The position numbers and the translations under genes are program-made. Source: Bradyrhizobium sp. 200 (GTDB lineage: Bacteria > Pseudomonadota > Alphaproteobacteria > Rhizobiales > Xanthobacteraceae). Taken from it: a DNA stretch of 64,000 nt. Under the pieces are notes generated by a model. That model was not told the origin of the DNA, made no database searches, and was given only the letters and a program-made list of their open reading frames with translations. Below, piece by piece: positions 16,917 through 25,058 of this stretch (its first letter is position 1; each line of letters opens with the position of its first letter). The DNA lies in assembly GCF_023100945.1 (NCBI RefSeq), contig NZ_CP064689.1, positions 1,054,001 to 1,118,000 of the forward strand, in the 5' to 3' direction.

Positions 16917-17124
16917 CTACGGTTTGGCGGCGCTGGTTACGCGCTTCAGGCCGAGAGCGAACATCACGGCGCCGGCCGCTCGATCAACCCAGGACTTGCA
17001 AGACAGATAAGCTCGTTGCGGCCCTGACGATGAGAAGGACCACCATCACGAAGCTCGGGCCGGGGCTGATCACGCCAACGCTGAGCGCGGCGACGATGCT
17101 GGCGAGCGTTGCAAGTTCTTGCAT
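16917..17124 (-). pseudogene. Internally deleted LysE family exporter remnant
   Basis: From the ATG at 17124, preceded by a good GGAGGA site, the frame reads MQELATLASIVAALSVGVIS then PGPSFVMVV, the start of a LysE/RhtB amino-acid exporter. It hits a stop after about 46 codons. In another frame directly after the join, DNA encodes SWVDRAAGAVMFALGLKRVT ending SAAKP-stop, which is the family's C-terminal end. A normal gene is about 200 codons, so roughly two-thirds is missing from the middle. Confidence 0.8.
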
Positions 17125-17175
17125 TGGTCTAATCCTCCGAGGTGGCTTGTACGGGCTTGGGTATCGCAGGCTTGA

Positions 17176-17601
17176 CTATTCGGTGTGCGGCGGAGCTTTA
17201 ACTGCCCAATCCGGATCGGCGCCGAACGGGTGATCCATGAAAAACACCCAGGTGCCGTCGGGCAACCGGCGGTGAACCTCCATGCCGTGATGATGCACCT
17301 CGGTTGGCTTGCCGTCGTGGTCAGTGCCCTTGATCAGCCATTGCGACCGCGTCATCGCGAAGTCGCCGGAGACAGTGGTGTGATGGGTCACGACATCCAT
17401 GTGCGGCTTCAATCCGACATAGGCCGCCATCGTCTTGCGGATGCCGTCGGCGCCGCGCGCGATGCTGCTGCCGCCATGGACTTCGTCGACCTGAACGATC
17501 GAAGCGTCGGGGTGGTACATCGCCGCCGCGGCGTCAACGTCCTGCGCATTGAACGCGCGTGCCAGCCAGAGATTGCAAAGTTCGGGGGAAGGAGCTCCCA
17601 T
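17176..17601 (-). CDS. SnoaL/NTF2-like protein
   Basis: 141 residues with the cone-shaped NTF2 fold pattern: AFNAQDVDAAAAMYHPDASI near the N-terminus, then RKTMAAYVGLKP and a His-rich strand TEVHHHGMEVHRRLPDGTWV. Relatives include ketosteroid-isomerase-like and YybH proteins; the catalytic role cannot be assigned. It is divergent from the LysR gene at 17764 and 51 bp upstream of the LysE remnant. Confidence 0.78.
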   Translation of the reverse strand: MGAPSPELCNLWLARAFNAQDVDAAAAMYHPDASIVQVDEVHGGSSIARGADGIRKTMAAYVGLKPHMDVVTHHTTVSGDFAMTRSQWLIKGTDHDGKPTEVHHHGMEVHRRLPDGTWVFFMDHPFGADPDWAVKAPPHTE

Positions 17602-17727
17602 GGCTCAACTCCCATGTTCAGGGTTGATCGATCAGCGAGACGCTGTGTTCCCTCGTCCCGCTTTCGCGTTGCTCCGACAGGTAACGTCTGGCGGAGCGGA
17701 AAGCACGTTGGAAATACGCCAGCGCGA

Positions 17728-17743
17728 CTTGCGAAACTGCAAG
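17728..17743. promoter_or_regulatory. LysR-type dyad
   Basis: CTTGC-GAAACT-GCAAG contains a T-N11-A core and lies 20 bp before the LysR start in the SnoaL/LysR divergent region. It fits a LysR autoregulation site but arms are only 5 bp. Confidence 0.4.
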
Positions 17744-17763
17744 GAACTCCTAGCTCTGCAACC

Positions 17764-18771
17764 ATGGAGGACTGGAACGAGCCCCAACTCGTGTTGACGG
17801 TGCATCGGGCAAGCAGCCTCACCGGCGCCGCCAAAGCGCTTGATATCGACCATTCGACCGCGTTCCGGCGATTGAATGCGCTGGAAGCGCGACTCGGCGT
17901 TCGCCTGTTCGAACGGCTTCCCGGCGGCGCCTACCAGGCGACACCGGCGGGCGAGCGGATGGCGGCCGCGGCCGAGCGGATGGAAGATGAAGCGCTCGCC
18001 ATCGACCGCGACATTGCCGGCCGCGACCACCGTCTCTCCGGCCGCCTGCGTGTAACTTCCTCGGAGACGCTGGCCTATCGGAAGTTGACCAGCCATCTCG
18101 CAACGTTCCGGCAGACTCATCCCGGCATCGTCGTAGAACTCGTGGTCGACAACCGCGTCCTCAACCTCTCGCGACGCGAAGCTGATATCGCACTTCGCCC
18201 GATGCGGCCGAAGGAGGGCGATCTCTGGGGCCGCAAGCTCGCCGATGTCGCATGGACTTTCTATGGCGCCGTTGGCTATCTCCAGGAACGGGGCGAAGCC
18301 GTTTCATCGCCGCAAGACCTCGGCGGTCACGCCCTGATCGGATGGGAAGAAACGGCCGTCGGCATCATGGCTGCCGATTGGCTCAATCGCAACGCGCCAA
18401 ATAACGCCTTCGTCTTCCGGACGAACAGCCTCGTCAATCAGTTCAGCGCCGCGAAAGCCGGCATCGGTCTGGCGCTGCTTCCCTGCTATCTCGGCGACGA
18501 AGATTCCGGTCTCGCCCGCGCACTGCCTGCTCCAGTGCCGGATCTGGCCGGCGAACTATGGATCGTGACCCACGCCGACCTGAAGCGGACCGCGCGGGTC
18601 CGCGCCTTCTTCGATATCGTTGGAGAGGGCCTTGCGCGCGAGCACAATCTGTTCGACGGGCGAGCCGATCCCGCCCTTCCGTCTAGATCTTCTCCAGCTT
18701 CTGCAGGCAGCGGCTCACCCGAACCTCCGGCGGCATCGGCGTATCCGGAAAGCTGGTCTTCCAGTCGGTGA
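17764..18771 (+). CDS. LysR family transcriptional regulator
   Basis: 335 residues from MEDWNEPQLVLTVHR; the frame is open upstream, but this is where the family begins. The N-terminal winged helix has SSLTGAAKALDIDHSTAFRR and ends with LGVRLFERLPGGAYQATPAG. The effector domain follows from about residue 95. The last 35 residues are Ser/Pro/Ala-rich, exceed the usual LysR length and are antisense to the end of the convergent NHL gene (89-bp overlap). It probably regulates the divergent SnoaL-like gene or the lost exporter next to it. Confidence 0.85.
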   Translation: MEDWNEPQLVLTVHRASSLTGAAKALDIDHSTAFRRLNALEARLGVRLFERLPGGAYQATPAGERMAAAAERMEDEALAIDRDIAGRDHRLSGRLRVTSSETLAYRKLTSHLATFRQTHPGIVVELVVDNRVLNLSRREADIALRPMRPKEGDLWGRKLADVAWTFYGAVGYLQERGEAVSSPQDLGGHALIGWEETAVGIMAADWLNRNAPNNAFVFRTNSLVNQFSAAKAGIGLALLPCYLGDEDSGLARALPAPVPDLAGELWIVTHADLKRTARVRAFFDIVGEGLAREHNLFDGRADPALPSRSSPASAGSGSPEPPAASAYPESWSSSR

Positions 18772-19651
18772 CGCCGACTTCGCCGATATAGATGTCGCCC
18801 TTCGAATCCATCGCGATGCCGTGCGGCGCGAGGAATTTTCCGGCCTCCAGCCCCGGGCCGTTCTCGCCGCCGAGCCGGGCGATCCGTTTGCCTTTTGAAT
18901 CGACGATCGAAAGTCGTGGGCCGAGATTGGGCACCTTGCGGTTCACCGCCAGGCCGGGGCCGAGCTCGCCGATGATGAAATTCGACTGCTTGCCGCCGCA
19001 GCGGCACAGCGCGCAGGGCCGGTGCAGATTGTTCCACTGCGTCTCGTATTTGCCGTTGCCGTCGAACACCTGCACGCGGTGATTTTCGCGATCGGCGACA
19101 TAGACCCAGCCGTCGGCATCGGTCGCGATATTGTGGACGATGTTGAACTGGCCGGGATCGGTGCCGGGCTCGCCCCAGGTCTTGAGCAGCTTTCCATCAG
19201 GCGAGTATTTGTGGACGCAGGCATTGCCGTAGCCGTCCGAGACATAGATCTCGCCCTTCGGCGACAGCGCGGTATGGGTGCAGCGGTGAAACGGCTCGCC
19301 GCTCATGAACGGGGTGGGCTTGTTCGGAATGCCGATCGTCAGCAGCACCTTGCCGTCGGTCGTGCACTTGCGCACGGTGTGGTCGCCGTCGTCGGTGCAA
19401 TAGAGATGGTCGTCGGCATCGATGTGCAGGCCGTGGGCGCGGTTGAAGAGGCCTTCGCCCCAGCTCGTGATGAAATTCCCCTCGCGGTCGAGCACCACCA
19501 TCGGATGGTCGCCACGGTTGAAGACATAGATGCGGTCCTTGCTGTCGACGGCGACGGAAGCCGCGTCGGTGAGGCTCCAGCCGCCAGGCAGTTTTGCCCA
19601 GTTTTCCACCACGCGGTAACGGTGCTCGCCCGAGCCGAGAATAGCCGGCAT
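18683..19651 (-). CDS. NHL-repeat beta-propeller, peptidyl-hydroxyglycine lyase-like
   Basis: 322 residues built from repeated NHL units such as LTDAASVAVDSKDRIYVFNR, AHGLHIDADDHLYCTDDGD, NIVHNIATDADGWVYVADRE and LAPHGIAMDSKGDIYIGEVG. This spacing fits the six-bladed propeller related to peptidylglycine alpha-amidating lyase. No signal peptide is present. A Cys-rich insertion RPCALCRCGG (Cys213, 216, 218) interrupts a blade and could bind metal. Enzymatic activity is unproven. Confidence 0.83.
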   Translation of the reverse strand: MPAILGSGEHRYRVVENWAKLPGGWSLTDAASVAVDSKDRIYVFNRGDHPMVVLDREGNFITSWGEGLFNRAHGLHIDADDHLYCTDDGDHTVRKCTTDGKVLLTIGIPNKPTPFMSGEPFHRCTHTALSPKGEIYVSDGYGNACVHKYSPDGKLLKTWGEPGTDPGQFNIVHNIATDADGWVYVADRENHRVQVFDGNGKYETQWNNLHRPCALCRCGGKQSNFIIGELGPGLAVNRKVPNLGPRLSIVDSKGKRIARLGGENGPGLEAGKFLAPHGIAMDSKGDIYIGEVGVTDWKTSFPDTPMPPEVRVSRCLQKLEKI

Positions 19652-19808
19652 CTTCGCTCCTCCCCAATGTTACATCGTTGATGCGAGTGTTGCAGACACA
19701 GGTTCGGATCGCGAGGGGGTTTTCCGCGTGGCCCCAGCCCGCCAATGGCGGTCTCTCTCGCGTATCATGATAGGTCAGATGATGCGTCGCGGGCCGTGCC
19801 TGTCCAGA

Positions 19809-20489
19809 CTACCTCCCCATGTCCTCCGCTGCGATGATCCGCTGGCGAAGCGCCAGGCGTACCAGTTCGATGTCGGAGGCGACGCCGAGCTTGGTGCGGA
19901 TCTGATACCGGGTGTTGGCCGCGGTCTTGACGCTGATATGCAGCGTGTTTGCGATCTCATCCACGGACTTCTCCGCCAGCAGCATGCGCAGGATTTCGAA
20001 TTCCCGTGGGCTCAGTGCGTCGATCGCCGAAGGCTCGTCGGCGAGGCTGTTGATGGCGAGTTCATGGTCGATGTCGGGGCTGAGCGCGATCCGTCCGGCC
20101 ATGACCTCGGCGATCCCGCGCAGCAGCGCGTCGGGCGGGTTGCTCTTGGTGACATAGCCGCGTGCGCCGGCCTTGATCGCCTGCACCGCATAGGCGGCGC
20201 TCTGGTGCATCGTGAAGACGAGGATGCGCGCGGACTTGTCCCATTGCCGGATGCACCTGATAGCCTCGACCCCGCCAATTCCGGGCATCGACAGGTCCAT
20301 GATGACGAGGTCGGGCCTGGCCTCCTTGTAGACGCGATAGGCGTCGGCCCCGTTGTCAGCTTCGGCGACGACCTGAAGGCGATCCTGCTTTTCGAGCAGC
20401 GAGCGATAGCCCTCGCGCACGATGGCATGGTCGTCCACCAGCATCACGCGCGTGCGGCCTGCGGTGTCCGTCAAATCTAAGGCTGCCAT
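19809..20489 (-). CDS. NarL/LuxR family response regulator
   Basis: 226 residues. The receiver domain has the acidic pocket LVDD near residue 20 and phosphoacceptor Asp65 in LVIMDLSMPG, with Lys in YVTKSNPP. The C-terminal LuxR helix-turn-helix is LSPREFEILRMLLAEKSVDE with IANTLHISVKTAANTRY. It starts 2 bp after the stop codon of the adjacent sensor kinase, so the two form one operon and a cognate pair. Confidence 0.92.
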   Translation of the reverse strand: MAALDLTDTAGRTRVMLVDDHAIVREGYRSLLEKQDRLQVVAEADNGADAYRVYKEARPDLVIMDLSMPGIGGVEAIRCIRQWDKSARILVFTMHQSAAYAVQAIKAGARGYVTKSNPPDALLRGIAEVMAGRIALSPDIDHELAINSLADEPSAIDALSPREFEILRMLLAEKSVDEIANTLHISVKTAANTRYQIRTKLGVASDIELVRLALRQRIIAAEDMGR

Positions 20490-20491
20490 GT

Positions 20492-21883
20492 CTAAGGCCC
20501 CACCCGCATGGTGGGAATGCGCGCAACGAGCCGGGCGCCGCCCGCCTCACGCCGCTCGAATTGCAGGGTCCCTCCGAGCGAAACCACGCGCTCCTGCATG
20601 CCGAGCAGTCCCATGCCGGCTTTCGGCGTGAGGCTGGCGCTGGCAGCTTCGCCGTCGTCCTCGACGGTCAGGACGATGTCGGTCTCTCCGGCTTCGAGAC
20701 GCAATTGCACGTGTCGGGCATGCGCGTGCTTTGCCGCATTGGTGATCGCCTCCTGCGCGATCCGGTAAAGACTGGCGCCGACACCGGGCGGCAAATCGTC
20801 GGCCTCGCCAATGACGGCAATCTCAAATCGGGTGCGGCCCTTCTCAAAACCGTTCCAGCTCGCCACCAGGCTTTCAAGGCTGAGGGTGAGGCCAAGCTCC
20901 TCGACATCGGGCGGACGCAGGCGCACCAGCGCGCCGCGCAGGGTTTCCATCATATGCGCGGTGGTGCGCGAGATGCCCCGGCATTCCTCGTAGAGCGGCG
21001 GGCATTCGCGCTCCGCGGTATGGGCGGCCGCGGCAGCCTGCGCCGCGATGGCGGAAAGCGACTGGCCGAATTCGTCGTGCAACTCGCGTGCAAGATGGCG
21101 CCGCTCCTCATCCTGCACTTCGATCAGCTTTCGCGTCAGGGCGTTGCGTTCGGCGAGGGTGGTCTGCAGCCGCTCTGCAAGGGTGTTGAAGACGCCGGAG
21201 ATGACAGACAATTCCGCGAGATCGAAACGGGGCAGGCGCGCGGATAGATCGTTCGCCGCAAGCTGGTTCAGCCCGGCGCCAATGGCCCGCGTCGGTCGCA
21301 GCGCGCGCGCCAGCGCGGCATAGACCGCAATGCAAAGCCCAGCCAGCGCGAACGCCATGATGGAGAGCAGCCGGCTCGCCTCGCGCCAGCTCTGGCCGAT
21401 CTGGGTGGCGGGGTCGAAGGTTGCGACGGCCATGCCCCGGGCGCTGCCGGCAACGAGGACCGGCATCGAGATCGGCTCTCCCGGACGAAAGATGGCGCGG
21501 TAGAGCGACGCGAAGATTTCGGGCGCGGCGATTTCGTCGGCGGGCGCTCCGCTGCAGACGCCCTGGCGAAACGCGTCGGTGTTGTCTCGATAGGCGATGC
21601 AGAGCCCCGGCTCCATCAGCGCCGCGATTCCCTGCAAATCCGGCGTTGCGTTGATGGACACGGAGAGCCATTGCGCCTGCGATTGCTGCAACGAAAGATC
21701 CCGGGCCACGATCTCGGCGATACGGCTCGCTTTGGCTCGGGCGACACGGTCGCTGTCAAACAAGGCGTAGGCTGCGACGGCGACAAAGCAAATGGCCGCG
21801 AGCGCCGCGACGCGTAACGCCAGTCGCAGCTTCAGATCGATGGCGGGCGGGCGGCTCGCCACGGAGTTGGATGCCTGTCGCAA
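20492..21883 (-). CDS. Membrane sensor histidine kinase, HisKA_3 type
   Basis: About 463 residues. A strong GGGGAGGG site stands just before a TTG at 21883, preferred over the longer frame starting at 21985. A membrane segment near residues 18-40 and a second around residues 190-210 bracket a periplasmic sensor domain; HAMP follows. The dimerisation helix has the phosphorylated-His motif ERRHLARELHDEFGQSLSAI, and the ATPase carries VEDDGEAA and GMGLLGMQERV. This is the NarX/DegS-type layout expected for a NarL-type partner. The signal is unknown. Confidence 0.9.
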   Translation of the reverse strand: MRQASNSVASRPPAIDLKLRLALRVAALAAICFVAVAAYALFDSDRVARAKASRIAEIVARDLSLQQSQAQWLSVSINATPDLQGIAALMEPGLCIAYRDNTDAFRQGVCSGAPADEIAAPEIFASLYRAIFRPGEPISMPVLVAGSARGMAVATFDPATQIGQSWREASRLLSIMAFALAGLCIAVYAALARALRPTRAIGAGLNQLAANDLSARLPRFDLAELSVISGVFNTLAERLQTTLAERNALTRKLIEVQDEERRHLARELHDEFGQSLSAIAAQAAAAAHTAERECPPLYEECRGISRTTAHMMETLRGALVRLRPPDVEELGLTLSLESLVASWNGFEKGRTRFEIAVIGEADDLPPGVGASLYRIAQEAITNAAKHAHARHVQLRLEAGETDIVLTVEDDGEAASASLTPKAGMGLLGMQERVVSLGGTLQFERREAGGARLVARIPTMRVGP

Positions 21884-22084
21884 GCTTCCCTCCCCAAGCT
21901 TCCTCGCATTGGCTTCGAATATAGAGGTAAACTTCGCCGGGAAGAAAGCGGGGCAAGAGGGGCAGGGCAAGATCGGGTATTTCACCCGGCCGATCCAGGG
22001 AAAGCTGCCGTTTCGGAAAACAGCAGATCCGGCGATATCGCAAACGAGTAAGGCCGTTCCGAGTTAGCAGTTCCGAGGTGATCC

Positions 22085-22609
22085 ATGCGCACCATCGCCC
22101 TTCGCTTCGCTCCGGCCATTGTGCTTGCAGCGCTCGCGGCGGCGGGGGCCGCCGAGCCGGTCACGCCGTCTCCGATCAAAATTGCGGTCTTTCCGTTCGA
22201 ACTGGAGGATTTCAGCGCCGGGGCCGCCTACGTCCCCCCTGATGACATTGACCGCGAGCAATTGCGGCTTTCGACGGAGGAGGCCCGTCGGCTGATCGTG
22301 GCATCCGGGCGCTACCAACTGGTCGACGTCAGCGCTGCGAACGACCAGGCGGCGAAAGCGGGCAAGTTGCGGGAGTGCGACGGCTGCGACGCCAGGATCG
22401 CCGCCGGACTTGGTGCAGACCAATCGATGATCGGGATCGTCACGCGCATCACCCGAATGGAATACGCGGTCACTTACAAGCTTCGCGACGCCAGATCCGG
22501 GGCGATCGTCGCCGTCGCGCAGACCGACCTGCGCATGGGCGCTAACGTGGCCTGGAGCCGAGGGGCGCGGTGGCTGATCGAGAACCGTCTGCCGGAGCAG
22601 GCGAAATAG
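22085..22609 (+). CDS. Secreted DUF3280-type protein
   Basis: 174 residues with a signal peptide (MRTIALRFAPAIVLAALAAA, cleavage near AEPV). The mature part starts PIKIAVFPFELEDFSAG, contains CDGCDARIAAGLGADQSMIG with a CxxC pair, and ends in VAWSRGARWLIENRLP. This matches the DUF3280/DUF2380 group of periplasmic proteins, whose beta-strand start KIAVFPFE resembles TolB-N-like/CsgG-type folds. It diverges from the sensor kinase and precedes a second protein of similar build by 47 bp. Confidence 0.78.
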   Translation: MRTIALRFAPAIVLAALAAAGAAEPVTPSPIKIAVFPFELEDFSAGAAYVPPDDIDREQLRLSTEEARRLIVASGRYQLVDVSAANDQAAKAGKLRECDGCDARIAAGLGADQSMIGIVTRITRMEYAVTYKLRDARSGAIVAVAQTDLRMGANVAWSRGARWLIENRLPEQAK

Positions 22610-22656
22610 TTGCCAGAACGAAACGCAAGTTACGCAATGCAAAGGAACCATTTGCG

Positions 22657-23178
22657 ATGGAAAATCTGATGAAACTACGGATGTTGAGCTTCGCTTTGAC
22701 CGCCGCCGCTGTTGTCTGCGCCTGTTCTGTCCGGCAAGGTCGGGCGCAGGCGCCGACGCTCGTGCTCGCCGTCGCCGAAATCCACTATGTCGACACCTCG
22801 GGTGAGGTGATCGATCAAAGCGCCGACCATCGCCGGCGGCTGCGAGAATTCGAAGCGGCGTTGCGCAGCGATCTGGTAGCAAGCGGAAAGATAGCGAATG
22901 CAGCGCTTGAATGTTCGCCAAACGCCTGCTCGGTGGGCGACATCCATGACGGTCAACTGCTGGACAAGGCGAAGGAGGCCGGCGCCACCCATCTATTGAT
23001 CGGCCGCTTTCACAAGATGAGCACGCTGATACAGCAGGCGAAATTCGACGTCATCGACGTGAAAGCGCGGAAAGTCGTGTTTGATCGCTATATCAGCTTC
23101 CGCGGCGACAACGACGCGGCCTGGCGCCGGGCGGAATCCTTCCTTGCGCGGCAAATCCTCGATCACGGCGAATGGTGA
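22657..23178 (+). CDS. Secreted DUF2380-like protein
   Basis: 173 residues from MENLMKLRMLSFALTAAAVV, a signal peptide ending around GRAQA. The mature region has LVLAVAEIHYVDTSGEVIDQ, two cysteines in LECSPNACSVGD, and an ending WRRAESFLARQILDHG that mirrors the AWSRGARWLIENRL ending of the upstream protein. The pair probably arose from one ancestor and may be cotranscribed. Their position next to a two-component system suggests a role in the sensed response. Confidence 0.75.
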   Translation: MENLMKLRMLSFALTAAAVVCACSVRQGRAQAPTLVLAVAEIHYVDTSGEVIDQSADHRRRLREFEAALRSDLVASGKIANAALECSPNACSVGDIHDGQLLDKAKEAGATHLLIGRFHKMSTLIQQAKFDVIDVKARKVVFDRYISFRGDNDAAWRRAESFLARQILDHGEW

Positions 23179-23181
23179 ACG

Positions 23182-23203
23182 GCAGCGCTGGCGTCAGCGC
23201 TGC
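23182..23203. terminator. Hairpin between convergent genes
   Basis: GCAGCGCTG-GCGT-CAGCGCTGC is a perfect 9-bp stem with a 4-nt loop. It overlaps the stop of the leftward monooxygenase and follows the DUF2380-like stop. Confidence 0.55.
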
Positions 23204-24954
23204 AGCAGCCCCTCCTCGATCGCCTTGATCTGCAGCGCCAGATGCTTTGAGCCGATGCGGCATTGCGCGAGGCCGCCGGCGATCAGCCACAGGCCCGGCT
23301 GGCCGGTGCGGGTGTACATGTTGCGCAGTTCCTGTTCCTCGCCGAATCCCCAGATCGTGCCGACGCGCTTCTCGACCGCTTCGCCGAACAGCTTTCGCAC
23401 CAGCTCTTCCTGGCGCTTGTAGCCGGTCGCGAGCACGACGAGGTCGGCGGCAATGGTTTCGCCGCCCTTCATGTCAGCGCCATCGGCCGTGAACGTGTCG
23501 AGATCGGCGAATTGCCTCAGCGCGATGTCGCCCTTCACGATCAGGTCCGAGCAGCCGACGTTGAAATAATAGCCGCCGCCGCGCGTGAGATATTTGAATT
23601 GCCAGCCGGTATTGTCTTCGCCGAAATCGAGCTTGAAGCCGGCGCGCTCCAGGCCGTCGAGCAATTCCTGGTCGAGCGCCTTCGATTTCCCCGCCGTGAT
23701 CGCGTGGCTCTTGCGCGCCAGCTTGAGCGGCATCGAGGTTGCGATCAGGTCGTTATCCTCGAGCGTGCCTTCGTTGTAGGGCGCGTAGACCAGTTGCGCC
23801 GATGGCTCGATGCTGACGACTAGCGTGGACGAGCGCTGGAACAGCGTGACGTGAGCGCCGCTGGAATGCAGGTCCTGCGCGATATCGTGGCCGCTGTTGC
23901 CGGTGCCGATCACGATGGCGCGCTTGCCCTTCCAGTGCTCGCCATCGTCGTATTGGCTGGAATGCATCACCTTGCCGGCAAAGTCCTTCAGGCCGGCAAT
24001 TTCAGGCACGCTTGGGATGCCGCTGACGCCGGTCGCCAACACCACATGGCGCGGATGCATGGTGCGCTTAGCTCCGTCGGCGCAGCGCAGCGTCACGGTC
24101 CAGCGGCCTTGCTTCTCGTCGTAACTGCCGCCCTCGAATTCGGTCTCGGTCCAAAAATTCAGCTCCATAGCCTCGACATAGGTCTCGAACCAGTTGGCGA
24201 GCTTGTCCTTCGGAATATAGGTCGGCCAGTTCGGCGGGAAGTGCAAATAGGGCAGGTGGTTGACCTGCACTTGATTATGCAGCGTCAGCGCGTGGTAGCG
24301 CTTGCGCCAATTGTCGCCGATGCGCTTCTCGCGATCGACGATAAGCGTGTCGACGTTCAATTGCTTCAGCCGCGCGGCGATCGAAAGTCCGGACTGGCCG
24401 CCGCCGATCACGAGGACGGTGGGATCGCGATCGGCATAGGCGGCTGATTGCTTGCGCAGGTCGAGCCAGTTAGGCCCGCGGAAATCGCGCGAATAGGCAT
24501 TGCCGCGCGGCCGATTGACGCCGAGCTGTTCCTCAAACCCCTTCAGTTCGCCAAGCTCGGTCAGCAGCGTCCAGGCCTTCAGCCGGTTGCCATCGTCCGC
24601 ATCGGGGATCAGGCGGATGATGCCGCTGCCGCGCCCGACGTTGGTCTCGAACTTGAAGATGGCCTCGATCGCGTTGGTTCCTGCGCGCATCACCTTGCGC
24701 GGCGCGGCGCGATCGGGATCGATTGCAAAGCCGCCAGGCGCCGCGCTGCGGGCCAGTGATGGCAGCGCCGTCTGGATCGCGTCGGCGCCGTTGAGCGTCT
24801 GGATATTCCAGCTTAGCGCCAGCACGTCGCGCCAGTAGCTGTCGGAGTGGAATAGCGTCTTCAGTAGGGTGCTATCGGGCTTTCCGAGCGCTTCCTCGAA
24901 TTGCGCTAGCCAATTGTCGGCGGCTACCGAACTGTCGTCCGTCCTGTCGAGCAT
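23194..24954 (-). CDS. Flavin-containing monooxygenase with N-terminal SnoaL-like domain
   Basis: 586 residues. Residues about 10-150 look like an NTF2/SnoaL domain. The oxygenase part follows: FAD-binding VLVIGGGQSGLSIAARL, the FMO/Baeyer-Villiger-like FAGKVMHSSQYDDG, and NADPH-binding AIVIGTGNSGHDIAQDL. The layout is that of class B flavoprotein monooxygenases that insert oxygen at N, S or carbonyl groups of small organics. It starts well (GGGAAG site). It is the last gene of a leftward run with acyl-CoA ligase and nitronate monooxygenase genes. Confidence 0.88.
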   Translation of the reverse strand: MLDRTDDSSVAADNWLAQFEEALGKPDSTLLKTLFHSDSYWRDVLALSWNIQTLNGADAIQTALPSLARSAAPGGFAIDPDRAAPRKVMRAGTNAIEAIFKFETNVGRGSGIIRLIPDADDGNRLKAWTLLTELGELKGFEEQLGVNRPRGNAYSRDFRGPNWLDLRKQSAAYADRDPTVLVIGGGQSGLSIAARLKQLNVDTLIVDREKRIGDNWRKRYHALTLHNQVQVNHLPYLHFPPNWPTYIPKDKLANWFETYVEAMELNFWTETEFEGGSYDEKQGRWTVTLRCADGAKRTMHPRHVVLATGVSGIPSVPEIAGLKDFAGKVMHSSQYDDGEHWKGKRAIVIGTGNSGHDIAQDLHSSGAHVTLFQRSSTLVVSIEPSAQLVYAPYNEGTLEDNDLIATSMPLKLARKSHAITAGKSKALDQELLDGLERAGFKLDFGEDNTGWQFKYLTRGGGYYFNVGCSDLIVKGDIALRQFADLDTFTADGADMKGGETIAADLVVLATGYKRQEELVRKLFGEAVEKRVGTIWGFGEEQELRNMYTRTGQPGLWLIAGGLAQCRIGSKHLALQIKAIEEGLLQR

Positions 24955-25058
24955 GGGCGCTTCCCGTCACCGGCCGTCTTTGCGGCATTTCCTGTTCTGC
25001 GAGCCTATACCCATTCGGGACGGCGCAGAAAGGGCGTGAGGAGATATCGGTCATGCCG

